DNA of 35,937 bases from Acidimicrobiia bacterium. GTDB lineage: Bacteria; Actinomycetota; Acidimicrobiia; Spongiisociales; ZC4RG35. The position numbers and the translations under genes are program-made. Shown piece by piece: positions 1 through 8,966 of this stretch; the stretch's first letter is position 1; each line of letters opens with the position of its first letter. The notes beneath the pieces are model-generated. The model ran no database searches, was not told the origin of the DNA, and was given only the letters and a program-made list of their open reading frames with translations. The stretch covers positions 65,399 through 101,335 of the forward strand of contig JACCTH010000034.1 in the NCBI GenBank assembly GCA_013812505.1, given 5' to 3'.

Positions 1-203
1 ATCCCCTTCACCCTCATCACGTCGGCCCGCTGGGCCCAGCGCAACACGACTTCAGAGTCAAAACCCATCTCGAGCGCCAAGGCGTCACGCCCGGCTTTGG
101 TAGCGGCTCGGCGAAGCATCGCCTCCGTCGTCCTGATGCCAGCCTTGCGCAGCTTGGTGGCGTCCTTCGGGTCGATGCCAGCAATCTCATCGATTCGCGC
201 CAC
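1..203 (-). CDS. DUF4332 domain protein, 5' part only (runs off the window)
   Basis: Reading the minus strand from a GTG at 203 gives an uninterrupted frame of 67 codons to the window edge, preceded by AAAGGAG four bases upstream. The product begins VARIDEIAGIDPKDATKL and continues with an AGIRTTEAML helix and a WAQRADVMRVKG segment. This is the pattern of DUF4332 proteins, which have a helix-hairpin-helix-like fold (I..I.GI.......L..AGI.T...L ... L.W...ADLMR.KG). No enzymatic role is known for the family; a DNA or nucleotide contact is only suggested by the HhH-like fold. It follows the nucleotidyltransferase gene by 48 bases on the same strand and may be the last gene of the cox-type operon. 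The C-terminal part cannot be judged. Confidence 0.75.
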   Translation of the reverse strand, partial: MARIDEIAGIDPKDATKLRKAGIRTTEAMLRRAATKAGRDALALEMGFDSEVVLRWAQRADVMRVKG

Positions 204-251
204 AGAGCTCCTTTGCAATCACCAGCGAGCGGCGACTCTACCGAAGCAATG

Positions 252-857
252 TCATCGGTGCTTTGGACGGAGGTCCTCAATGTCGCGTTCTGTATCGACG
301 TCTCGCGGCAAACGCGCTTCGAACCAAACTTCCTCCACCCACTCGGGATGAGCCTTGAACAATTGCATCGCGCCTGAGTCACCTTCAATGCTCATCAGGC
401 GCGGCCAAAGTGGTTTGGCGACGATCACTGGATTACCCCACTCATATCGATACTTCGGAACGACCACGTGCCGCTGGCTCTTCTTGTGGGCAGCCAGCAG
501 AGCCGTCAACACCGACTCGTCGACATCTGGTTGATCGCCGAGAAAAATTGCCAGGGAATCGGCTCGTGTCAACCGCAACACTGCGTCGACACCGACCCGC
601 AATGAAGACGCCAGGCCGTCTGCCCATTCCGGATTCTCTACCACCGTCCACCCTTCCAGCCCGACGGCGTCCAGGATCTGATCAAGCGCCGCCCCGATCA
701 CTACAAACCGCTCGTCGAAAGGGCCTTTCTCAACCTGGCGCAGGACAACGTCGAGCAGCGTCGTTTCCCCCCACGGTTCGAGCTGCTTGGGACGACCGAG
801 TCGGGATGAACCTCCCGCGGCCAGCACCAACGCCGCTATTGGATGTTGCTCCGGCAC
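252..857 (-). CDS. mocA: MobA/MocA-type nucleotidyltransferase (molybdenum cofactor modification)
   Basis: This 201-residue protein opens with the nucleotide-binding signature LVLAAGGSSRLGRPKQL (residues about 11-27) of the MobA-like NTP transferase family. The family transfers CMP or GMP to molybdopterin. The later DQPDVD segment (about 107-112) fits the metal/nucleotide site of the family. Members next to cox and xdh genes usually make the cytosine dinucleotide cofactor used by CO-dehydrogenase-type enzymes, so a MocA role is inferred from context. The GTG start at 857 shares its first base with the TAG stop of xdhC, so the two are translationally coupled. The cytoplasmic protein probably serves the coxL product encoded upstream in the same operon. 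MobA versus MocA specificity cannot be settled by eye. Confidence 0.85.
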   Translation of the reverse strand: MPEQHPIAALVLAAGGSSRLGRPKQLEPWGETTLLDVVLRQVEKGPFDERFVVIGAALDQILDAVGLEGWTVVENPEWADGLASSLRVGVDAVLRLTRADSLAIFLGDQPDVDESVLTALLAAHKKSQRHVVVPKYRYEWGNPVIVAKPLWPRLMSIEGDSGAMQLFKAHPEWVEEVWFEARLPRDVDTERDIEDLRPKHR

Positions 858-1912
858 TAGTTGCCTGGAAGCCGGCGGGCAATGCCGCGGAGCGCCGGTC
901 GAGGAGAGCGCCGCACCGACACGATCTCGGCCATGATCGCTACCGCGACCTCAGCCGGGGTATCGGCGCCGATGCTCAGCCCGATCGGCCCGTGGATCCG
1001 CGCCACGGCGTCGGTCGAATAACCGTCGTTCATAAGGCGTTGGGATCGTTTGTCGGCGGTGCCCTTGCTGCCCATGGCGCCGATATAGGGGGCCTGGCTC
1101 GTCAGCAAACTGGGCCAGAGCGGGTCCTCGAACCGGGCGTCGTGGCTCAGTACAACCACCGCGGTGTTGCGAGCGAACTCGATATCGACCTGGTCGGGCC
1201 AGCCCGGGACCAGCCGGTCGGCGGTCGGAAAGCGCTCCTCGGTGAGGAAGGCCGGACGGGCATCAGAGACGGTCACGTGATACCCGAGCTGGTGAGCGAC
1301 CTGGGCCAGTTCCTGACCGATGTGCACCGCTCCAAAGATGACGAGGCGGTTCGGCGGCGCCACAGTTTCCAGGTAGACCTCGTGCTCGCCGTACTCGAGC
1401 GTGAGGCTCTCGCCCCTTTCATTGAGGACGGCGGCGTCCGCCAGGACGTCGGGAATCACTGCCACCGGCAGCTCGCCAAGCATCACTTGCCCATCTTCGA
1501 GCACGGCCGAGGAGCCCACATCGGGGCCTCCCACCACCACGGCCAGCGTTCCGAGTCCCTCCCGTTCGATCAAATCCTCGATTGCGTCGAGCACGTCGCT
1601 TATGGTCTGATCCTCGAGGTATACCTGGATGCGGCCGCCGCAGGCCAAGCCGACAGCGAAGGCCTCGTCGTCGGCGATGCCATAACCGACGAGTTCCGGC
1701 CGGCCATTGCTCAACACAGATTCCAGTCGCACGAAAACATCGTTCTCGACACAGCCGCCGGAGACCGAGCCTTCCATATCCCCGGCCGAAGTCATCATGA
1801 ATCGGGAACCGATCGGTCGAGGGGCTGAGCCGGAGACTCGGGCCACGATCGCCGCACCCACCTGCTTGCCCTCGGCGATCCAGCGACGACGCCAGGCGAG
1901 CTCGGTCTTCAC
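857..1912 (-). CDS. xdhC: XdhC/CoxI family molybdenum-enzyme maturation factor
   Basis: The 351-residue product has the N-terminal XdhC/CoxI domain, with the segments ARVSGSAPRPIGSRF and GSVSGGCVENDVF (roughly residues 24-56). Its C-terminal Rossmann-like domain starts near NRLVIFGAVHIGQELAQVA and includes VLSHDARFEDP and YIGAMGSKGT. XdhC proteins bind molybdenum cofactor and help its sulfuration and insertion into xanthine-dehydrogenase-type apoenzymes. Start GTG at 1912 overlaps the TGA stop of the VWA gene (GTGA), and its own stop overlaps the nucleotidyltransferase start, so the three are made together. The length is normal for the family and no truncation is visible. The partner is inferred to be the coxL product of this operon. 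Confidence 0.9.
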   Translation of the reverse strand: MKTELAWRRRWIAEGKQVGAAIVARVSGSAPRPIGSRFMMTSAGDMEGSVSGGCVENDVFVRLESVLSNGRPELVGYGIADDEAFAVGLACGGRIQVYLEDQTISDVLDAIEDLIEREGLGTLAVVVGGPDVGSSAVLEDGQVMLGELPVAVIPDVLADAAVLNERGESLTLEYGEHEVYLETVAPPNRLVIFGAVHIGQELAQVAHQLGYHVTVSDARPAFLTEERFPTADRLVPGWPDQVDIEFARNTAVVVLSHDARFEDPLWPSLLTSQAPYIGAMGSKGTADKRSQRLMNDGYSTDAVARIHGPIGLSIGADTPAEVAVAIMAEIVSVRRSPRPALRGIARRLPGN

Positions 1913-2994
1913 GACCTCGCCCGCAGAGGAATCGAGTCGAGCATTTGCACCACCTTCTCCAGATTGGCCACATTTCCGACTGGAAGGAAATCATCGACGT
2001 AGGGCAATGCCGCCTGCATGCCCCGGGTCAAAGGCTGATAACCCTCGCGGCCCGAGAGCGGGTTCAGCCAGATCACTCGATGAACGCTTCGGCGGAGACG
2101 GGCCATCTCGTCGGCGAGCACCGCTGGATCCCCGCGGTCCCAACCATCGGAGACGATGATCGCGATCGGTCCCCCTCTTCCAACTCGACGCGCCCAGTCG
2201 CGATTGAAAGTGGCGATCGCCTCGCCGATCCGGGTACCGCTCGACCAATCGGTCACCGCTCGCGAGACCTGGGCAATAGCCTGCGAAGGGTCGCGGCGTT
2301 CGAGTTGGCGAGTAATGCGAGTGAGGTGGGTGGCGAAGACAAACGCCTCCATTCGGCCAAGCCGATCCCGAGCGGCGTGGGCAAAATAGAGAAGCATCTC
2401 CGAGTAACGCTCCATCGAGCCCGAAACGTCGGCAATGAACAGAAGCGGCCGCTGCCGCTCCTTGCGTTCCTGATAGGCCAGCCGAACCATGTCGGCTTCC
2501 GGAGAGACTGACCCACGCAGGGTTCGGCGCAAGTCGGGTCGTCCCGGCCTACTCGCCGAGCGATGGCGGCGGCTGCGAGCTCGGGCAAGGGACCAAGCCA
2601 TGGCCTCGATCAGCGACCGCACCGCCGCCGCCTCAGCGGTGGTGAGGGTGGCGAAGTCCTTTTGCCGCAGCCGTTCCGTGTCGCTCGCCCCCCGGGCGGC
2701 ACGCACCGACTCTCCCCCTCCCCCTTCCCCTTCTTCTTCGCCGCTGATCGTCCATTCCCGGGTACGAGGCTGGGTAGCGACGAGGCCGGCTGGAATCCGC
2801 TGGCGGAAATAATCGACAAAAACCGCGGCGAAGCGGTCGTACTGCTCCACAGAGGTGCAGCACAGCGCTCGCAAGGCGTAGAACACGTCCCCCGGCGGCG
2901 CCAGGCCGATGACCTCCACCGCTCGCATCATCTCCCCGCTGGCTCCGGCCGCGATCGGTAGGCCGGCCTGGCGCAATCGATGAAAGAAGCCCAC
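1909..2994 (-). CDS. coxE: VWA-domain protein, CoxE type
   Basis: The C-terminal half is a von Willebrand A domain with the metal-ion-dependent adhesion motif DVSGSM (residues about 189-194 from the 2994 start), followed by TDWSSGTRIGEA and IVSDGWDRGDP. The N-terminal part (FFHRLRQAGLPI onward) is the helical region typical of CoxE. CoxE proteins work with the MoxR ATPase CoxD to mature the Mo-Cu or Mo active site. Residues 85-100 are a Glu/Gly-rich linker. The frame is open upstream to a TTG at 3093, but that start would overlap the peptidase gene by 59 bases and lacks a Shine-Dalgarno sequence. GTG at 2994 starts at the conserved domain edge, so I prefer it, with modest confidence. The stop overlaps the xdhC start. 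Confidence 0.85.
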   Translation of the reverse strand: MGFFHRLRQAGLPIAAGASGEMMRAVEVIGLAPPGDVFYALRALCCTSVEQYDRFAAVFVDYFRQRIPAGLVATQPRTREWTISGEEEGEGGGGESVRAARGASDTERLRQKDFATLTTAEAAAVRSLIEAMAWSLARARSRRHRSASRPGRPDLRRTLRGSVSPEADMVRLAYQERKERQRPLLFIADVSGSMERYSEMLLYFAHAARDRLGRMEAFVFATHLTRITRQLERRDPSQAIAQVSRAVTDWSSGTRIGEAIATFNRDWARRVGRGGPIAIIVSDGWDRGDPAVLADEMARLRRSVHRVIWLNPLSGREGYQPLTRGMQAALPYVDDFLPVGNVANLEKVVQMLDSIPLRARS

Positions 2995-3034
2995 CAGCGT
3001 CCCGAGGCTGCCTGGCCGGCTCGTGGATCGTTGC

Positions 3035-4237
3035 CTAACAGTCAGCGCTGGCCGGTCGGAGGTACCAAAGACCTCCGGCAAAGAGCGGGGCAAGCGACAA
3101 ATTGGCGCAGGTTGTCGTGTATTCCATTGGCAGCTGGCGCCATTCGAAATGCATGCCGTCGGGCACGTGCCACGTTCCTCCCCAGGAGAACCCCCACCGG
3201 CGGAACACCTCGACTACCGCCGGCGACAACGAGGGCGGGGCGCCAAACGCGTTGCCGGTGGGATTGATATCGATGGCAATGCCCCAGGTATGGCGTGAAA
3301 CCGAGAAGCCCGGGTCGGATCCTCGGTTGAGCCGGGCGTTGAAACAGCCACCTGCCAGTTGAAAATCAGCCGAGTCCAACTGGTCGAGCAACTGCTCGCG
3401 AGCAAGGTCATCGACCACGCCCCTGAGATAGGGAACCAGCAAACGATGACATTCGAACGTCCCCAGAGGGGCGAGATCGACCGCGACGATGTTGGCTTCC
3501 TTCCAGATCGGGTCGACTTCGACTTCGTCGCCGCCGACCGCACGCATGGCGAACTCGCCGAAACGCTGTTTCACGAAAGCGACCGGGAGCACCGGGTCGG
3601 TCAGAGGTGCGGCATTGGGACCAACCACCCGCACCGACATATCGAGCTGACTCGCTCCGAGTGCTTCCTCGGTGCGGACCGGGTCCCCTCCCCAGAGAAA
3701 CAACGCGAAAGGACGATCGATGCCGAGCTGTGCTCCTGTCGGGCGATCGACCAGCACCTCGGACCAATAGATGAGCTCGTCGGGGACAATCGCTCCAATC
3801 GCCAGCTCGACTAGCCCGCCCGAAGGTGATTCCAGGGTGACGAAATCCCCCACTTGAGCACCCCGCAAAGCGGCGGTCAATGCCCCCATCACAACTTGGC
3901 CCCCACCCAAAACGCTGCGGATCTCCGGAGCGAGCAGGGGTGGGAATGAGTCCATCGCCGAGGCCAGGAGCGGGTAGCCAAATCCATCCGGGGGGGCTTG
4001 CACTATCACTTCGGCGCGACGAACCGCCATCAGTCGCAACGTCACCCGGTGGAGCTCAGTGACCGCCGAGCCGCTCATCGCGGCCGCGCTCCGCACTCGG
4101 GCGATCGTGTCGGCGGTCAACCCGCCGCTTTGGCGGACTTCGACGCTGAGCGAGGTTGAGCTGACGATCGGTGGCGTGACCCCGCCCGGCAACGACGCCA
4201 CCAAGGAAATCGACAAAGTAAAGAGGAGGGTTTTCAC
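3035..4237 (-). CDS. M15 family (VanY/D-Ala-D-Ala carboxypeptidase-like) metallopeptidase with a long N-terminal region
   Basis: The C-terminal ~110 residues carry the M15 zinc-peptidase pattern: SRHTWGIAIDIN (H316, D323) and WHVPDGMHFEW (D360, H363), in the order and spacing of VanY/peptidoglycan L,D- or D,D-peptidases. Residues 1-20 form a hydrophobic N-terminus (KTLLFTLSISLVASLPGG), probably a signal peptide or anchor. An unassigned ~270-residue region with beta-rich segments such as GDFVTLESPSGGLVELAIGAI lies between. The enzyme would act on peptidoglycan stem peptides outside the membrane. It starts with GTG at 4237 overlapping the TGA of the MoxR gene (GTGA), so it is co-translated with coxD and sits between coxD and coxE, an unexpected place for a cell-wall enzyme. 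The catalytic residues look intact. Substrate specificity is unknown. Confidence 0.85.
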   Translation of the reverse strand: MKTLLFTLSISLVASLPGGVTPPIVSSTSLSVEVRQSGGLTADTIARVRSAAAMSGSAVTELHRVTLRLMAVRRAEVIVQAPPDGFGYPLLASAMDSFPPLLAPEIRSVLGGGQVVMGALTAALRGAQVGDFVTLESPSGGLVELAIGAIVPDELIYWSEVLVDRPTGAQLGIDRPFALFLWGGDPVRTEEALGASQLDMSVRVVGPNAAPLTDPVLPVAFVKQRFGEFAMRAVGGDEVEVDPIWKEANIVAVDLAPLGTFECHRLLVPYLRGVVDDLAREQLLDQLDSADFQLAGGCFNARLNRGSDPGFSVSRHTWGIAIDINPTGNAFGAPPSLSPAVVEVFRRWGFSWGGTWHVPDGMHFEWRQLPMEYTTTCANLSLAPLFAGGLWYLRPASADC

Positions 4238-5109
4238 GAATGGATCAGCGACTCCAAACCATGATCACGCACCCGGTCGATGTCCTCTCGATACTTGAGG
4301 ATCGCCCCCAGGGTCTCATCGATGACTATCGGCTCGAGTTGGTCGGCATTGAGCAACTTAAGCGCCGCCGCCCAATCGAGAGTCTCGGCGACGCCTGGCG
4401 GTTTGAACAGGTCAAGCGAGCGCAGGTCGGCCATAGCCAGGGCGAGCTGACGCGCCAAGATGCCGTCGACGCCCGGCATCCGGAGGCGCAGGATCTCGAC
4501 CTCCCGTTCCACCGTTGGGTAGTCGAGCCAGTGGTAGAGGCAGCGACGTTTCAACGCGTCGTGAATCTCACGCGTTCGATTGGAGGTGATCACCACCACG
4601 GGCGGCTCATCAGAGCGGATGGTGCCAATCTCGGGAAGGGTGACCTGGAAGTCGGACAGCAGCTCAAGCAGATAGGCTTCGAACTCCTCGTCGGCGCGAT
4701 CCAGCTCGTCGATCAAGAGCACCGGCCGCTCACCCGCCGCCGCCGCCTCGACGGCCTTCAGCAGCGGACGAGGCCGTAAAAACTCCCGGCTCATGATGTC
4801 GGAAACGTCGGCTTCGGTGCCCTTCCCGGTTGCCTCGATCATCCGGATGGCGAGCATCTGGCGGGCGTAGTCCCACTCGTAGAGAGCCTGGCTGGCGTCG
4901 AGCCCCTCATAGCACTGGAGGCGGATCAGCTCGGCGTCGAGGATCGCGGAGAGGGTCTTGGCGACCTCGGTCTTGCCCACCCCGGCCTCGCCTTCGAGGA
5001 ACAGGGGGCGGCCAAGTTGCAGCGCCAGGTGGGTGGTGACCGCCAAGCCACGATCAGCCACATACCCGTGTTGCGCGAATGCGGAGACAACAGCGTCGAC
5101 GGAGAGCAA
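4234..5109 (-). CDS. coxD: MoxR-family AAA+ ATPase, CoxD type
   Basis: The 291-residue product shows Walker A GEAGVGKT (residues 40-47), Walker B VLLIDELD (130-137, D134/E135) and the sensor-1 segment VVITSNRTREIHDAL, all in MoxR order. It aligns in length and composition with the CoxD group that partners CoxE in active-site assembly of CO-dehydrogenase-type enzymes. The only in-frame start before the conserved region is TTG at 5109, with no clear ribosome-binding site; it follows the coxM stop by 43 bases. Its stop overlaps the GTG of the M15 peptidase gene. The role as chaperone-like ATPase for the operon's molybdenum enzyme is from family knowledge and context. Confidence 0.9.
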   Translation of the reverse strand: MLSVDAVVSAFAQHGYVADRGLAVTTHLALQLGRPLFLEGEAGVGKTEVAKTLSAILDAELIRLQCYEGLDASQALYEWDYARQMLAIRMIEATGKGTEADVSDIMSREFLRPRPLLKAVEAAAAGERPVLLIDELDRADEEFEAYLLELLSDFQVTLPEIGTIRSDEPPVVVITSNRTREIHDALKRRCLYHWLDYPTVEREVEILRLRMPGVDGILARQLALAMADLRSLDLFKPPGVAETLDWAAALKLLNADQLEPIVIDETLGAILKYREDIDRVRDHGLESLIHS

Positions 5110-5152
5110 GAAGCCCGAATTCTACGCCGGGCTCTCCCCTGCCGGAAACCGG

Positions 5153-5995
5153 CTATTCGTTCAGCGCAAGGGTCAGCGCCCGTTTGGCGTAGACCGTGGC
5201 GAGGTGAGCCTTGTATTCCTCGGAGCCGTACAAGTCCTCGAGAACCGAGACGCCGTCGGCGGCCTTGCTCGCCGCCTCTGCGATCGCCCCTGCCGAGCCA
5301 TCGGTGCCGACCATCGCTTCGGCTGTTCCCTCGGCCAACGTTGGCCGCCCGGCAACACCAGTGAGGGCAACGCGGCACTCAGTGATATTGCCGTTGTCCT
5401 TCTTGACCCAGGCGGCGGCGCCGGCAACGGCGTAGTCGGTGTGACCGCCGCGTCGCCCGAGCTTGTCGTATGCCGACGACCCGCCTTTGGGCACCTTGAT
5501 CGCCGTCGCGACCTCGTCTGGCTCGATTGCGGTTGTCAGAGTGTCGACAAAGAAGTCCGTCGCGGGGATCTCGCGCACACCGTTCGGCCCTTGCACGACG
5601 ATGACTCCGCCCAATGCCAGGACCGCGGCCGGCTGATCGGCGGCCAAGTCCCCGTGGACCACAGCGCCGACCGTCGTTCCCCGGTTTCGCACTTGGACGT
5701 CGCCGGTGTAGGCCGCCGCTGCCGCGAGCGCCGCAGGCACCTTTTCTGAGCCAGCCGTCTGGTAGTGGCGCACCAGGGCCCCGATCGTGAGCATGTCGCC
5801 CTCCTCGGAGATCTGATCGAGGCCCGGGATCCGGCCGATGTCCACCACTAGTTCCGGAGACACCAGCCGGAGCTTCATCAGCGGCAAGAGGCTCATTCCT
5901 CCCGACATGACCTTGGCAAACCCAGCGCCCTTGAGTGCGTCCACCGTTTCGTCCAAGGAAGAGGGCGCCACATAGTCGAATTTTCTTGGGAACAC
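5153..5995 (-). CDS. coxM: FAD-binding medium subunit of a CO-dehydrogenase-like molybdenum hydroxylase
   Basis: The protein (about 280 residues) matches the FAD-binding subunit of the xanthine oxidase family. SGGMSLLPLMKLR near residue 30 is the first FAD/pyrophosphate motif (AGGHSLLPMMKLR in CoxM). VRNRGTTVGAVVHGDLAADQPA near residue 100 is the second (TIGG is here TVGA). A C-terminal CO_deh_flav_C domain follows. It passes electrons from the [2Fe-2S] subunit via FAD to a quinone or other acceptor. I place the start at GTG 5995, two bases after the coxL stop. AAGGAG lies seven bases upstream, and the product then begins VFPRKFDYVAPSS, as usual for CoxM. An open frame continues upstream inside coxL but has no ribosome-binding site. 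Confidence 0.92.
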   Translation of the reverse strand: MFPRKFDYVAPSSLDETVDALKGAGFAKVMSGGMSLLPLMKLRLVSPELVVDIGRIPGLDQISEEGDMLTIGALVRHYQTAGSEKVPAALAAAAAYTGDVQVRNRGTTVGAVVHGDLAADQPAAVLALGGVIVVQGPNGVREIPATDFFVDTLTTAIEPDEVATAIKVPKGGSSAYDKLGRRGGHTDYAVAGAAAWVKKDNGNITECRVALTGVAGRPTLAEGTAEAMVGTDGSAGAIAEAASKAADGVSVLEDLYGSEEYKAHLATVYAKRALTLALNE

Positions 5996-5997
5996 GG

Positions 5998-8372
5998 TTA
6001 GCTCCTTGCGTCCTGAATTGCTTGCCAAACTCGTCGCGACCGCAACGGCATGTCGATGTGGCGAACTCCGAGGTCATAGAGCGCATCGACCGCCGCGTTG
6101 ACAACCGTCTGCGCCGAACCGATCGTGCCCGCCTCGCCGATGCCTTTCACTCCCAAAGGATTGACATCGCTCGGCGTCACCGTTCGGCTGAGATTGAAGC
6201 TGGGCAGGTCCTGAGCAGTCGGCAGCGGATAGTCCACAAGCGAACTCGTGAGCAGGTTGCCCTCCTCGTCATAGATCGCGTCCTCGAACATCGCCTGACT
6301 GATCCCTTGCGCGAGGCCGCCATGGATCTGACCATCAACGATCATCGGGCTGATGACGTTGCCGCAGTCGTCCATGGTGACGTAGCGGAGCAGTTGGGTG
6401 AAACCCGTCTCCGGGTCTACCTCAACCAGCGCGGCGTGAGCCCCAAAGGGCCAGGTGGCATTGGCCGGACTGAACACCGAATGTGCCTCGAGACCGCCTT
6501 CCATTCCCTCCGGCAGCATGTGAGGGTGATAGGCACTGGTGACGATGTCTTCCCATGAAACCGACTTGTCAGGCGACCCGGCGACATGGGCGGAACCGTC
6601 GCTGAACTCGATGTCGTCGGCCGAGGCTTCGAGAATATGCGCGGCGATCTGAGCGGCTTTGGCCTTGACCTTTAGCGCCGCCTCGTAGGAGGCGGCTCCG
6701 TCGACGGCGGCCGAGCGAGACCCAAAGGTGCCGATTCCCATCGGCGACTCGGCGGTGTTCCCATGGGTGACCCGTACCTTCTCGTAGTCGATTCCCAACT
6801 GGCCGGCCACTAATTGCGCCCAGGTGGTCTCATGACCCTGCCCCGATGGTCCGGTCCCGATGATGACCGTCACACTCGCATCCCCATTGATGCGAACCAG
6901 TCCCGACCCGGAAAACGCCGATGGCAGACCGTAGGTCGTCCAGGAGAATCCCAGTCCGGAAAGTGCTGACGGACCAAACCCACAAACCTCGACGTAGCTC
7001 GACAGGCCGAGCCCGACGTGGCGGCCCTCGGCCCTCGCCTTATCGCGCAGCGATTTGAGCTCGGAATATTCCGCCGAATCGGTCAGAGCTTTGAGATTCG
7101 TTTGGTACGCGCCGGTGTCGAACTGGAACCCGATCGGCGCCACAGCGCCCGGAAAGTCGGACTCGGGGATGAAGTTCTTCAACTTGACCTCGGCCAGGTC
7201 CATTTCGATCTCGCGGGCGTAGGCGTCGAGAATTCGTTCGAGGTAGTAGATCGCTTCTGGCCGCCCTGCTCCCCGATAAGCATCGGTGGTCATCGTGTGA
7301 GTGGTGACACAGCCAATCTTCCAATGGGTAGGGAACTTGTATTGCCCCGAACCGACAAACGTGCCCAAGAACGGAATGGCGACGGTGAAGTTCTGGGTGT
7401 AGGCACCCATGTCGGCCAGGCCGTCGAGCTCGAAGGCGAGCACCTCCCCGTCCTTGGTGCCGGTGATGGTGGCAGTTGCCACCCAGCCCCGACCCTGGAT
7501 GGTGTTGTAGGGCGATTCCCGGCGCGATTCCGTGTACTTGACCGGCCGCCCCAACTGCATCGAGGCGAAGGACACGAGCATTTCATCGGCATATACGTTC
7601 AGTTTGGCGCCGAAACCGCCCCCGACTTCGGGAGCGATGACGTCGACGGCATTGGCCGCAAGCCCGAACGTCTTGGCGATCGCTCCCGCAAGGGCGTGCG
7701 GGATCTGCGTGGAGGAGTAGACCGTCATGCGCCCGTAGCCGTCGTTCCAATCGGCGATCACGGCTCGGGGCTCGATCGCAGTCGGGATCAGCCGCTGGTT
7801 CTTCATCTCCATGCTGACGGTGACGATGTCATCGCGCTTCTTCGCTTCGGCGATCTTCTCTTTGGTCGCCGCGATGCCTTCCTCGTTCCCCCATGGTCCC
7901 GCTTCCCAGGTGATGAGCGTGTTCGACTCGAGTTCCTCGTGCACCATTGCCTTGTCGGAGGCCGCCTCTTTAATATCGACGATGGCCTTCATCGGCTCGT
8001 AGTCGACCTCGACGGCGTCAGCCGCGTCCTGGGCGAGGTACCGGTTCTCGGCGACCACCATCGCCACGGCTTCACCGGCGTGCTTCACCACCCCATCGGC
8101 GAGGAGGGGGCGAAGTCTGCCGATCGCCACCTGGGCCAGCAGGAGACCGAGATGACGGACATCGTCGGCCGTGTAGATCGCGATGACGCCCTCCATCTCC
8201 ATCGCCGCCGAGGCGTCTATGGAGTTGATCTTGGCGTGGGCAAAAGGACTGCGAACGAACGCGACATGAGTAGTGCCGGCGAGCTTGATGTCGTCGACGA
8301 AGCGGCCTTTGCCGCGAATAAGGGCCGGGTCTTCCCGACGTCGAACCGACCCACCGAGCACACTGGTCGTGC

Positions 8373-8376
<4 letters not shown>
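5998..8376 (-). CDS. coxL: Large (molybdopterin) subunit, form II CoxL-like aerobic-type molybdenum hydroxylase
   Basis: This 792-residue protein has the N-terminal Ald_Xan_dh_C domain ([18 protein letters not shown], then [13 protein letters not shown]) and the cofactor-binding domains with EVGGGFGAK and, near the C-terminus, [13 protein letters not shown], whose Glu is the expected catalytic base. The active-site loop reads [11 protein letters not shown] (encoded at about 7261-7284, loop residues 366-372). AYRGAGR defines form II CoxL-like proteins; authentic form I CO dehydrogenase has AYxCSFR with the Cys that holds copper. CO oxidation is therefore doubtful and another small or heterocyclic substrate is possible. 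ATG at 8376 overlaps the coxS TGA (ATGA) and has GGGAGGTG upstream. It forms an (LMS)2 complex with coxM and coxS in the family model. Confidence 0.93.
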
Positions 8377-8873
<497 letters not shown>

Positions 8874-8966
8874 TTGGCCTTCCTCGATGGGTTGACTCCG
8901 AAGGTATCACGGAGGCATGCCTGCAGTCGGCCCAAGTAGCTACTAACTATCGTTTTTGTTACTGCG
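8874..8966. promoter_or_regulatory. Divergent promoter region between the cox-type operon and the NMT1-type importer
   Basis: This 93-base spacer separates two divergent operons. It contains the perfect 10-bp palindrome AGTAGCTACT (8935-8944), the palindrome GGCATGCC (8913-8920), and, on the minus strand, GCTACTTGGGCC (8940-8929). The last matches 11 of 12 bases of a site upstream of mmsA. An AT-rich stretch at 8944-8960 could hold the plus-strand -10. No promoter pair is clear enough to place exactly. One regulator could control both operons, but that is inference. Confidence 0.4.

Noticed and set aside
410-1828. Long plus-strand open frame (472 codons)
   Set aside because: It lies opposite the nucleotidyltransferase and xdhC genes, both with clear motifs, and its translation is Arg/His/Pro-rich without any recognisable domain: a GC-rich shadow.
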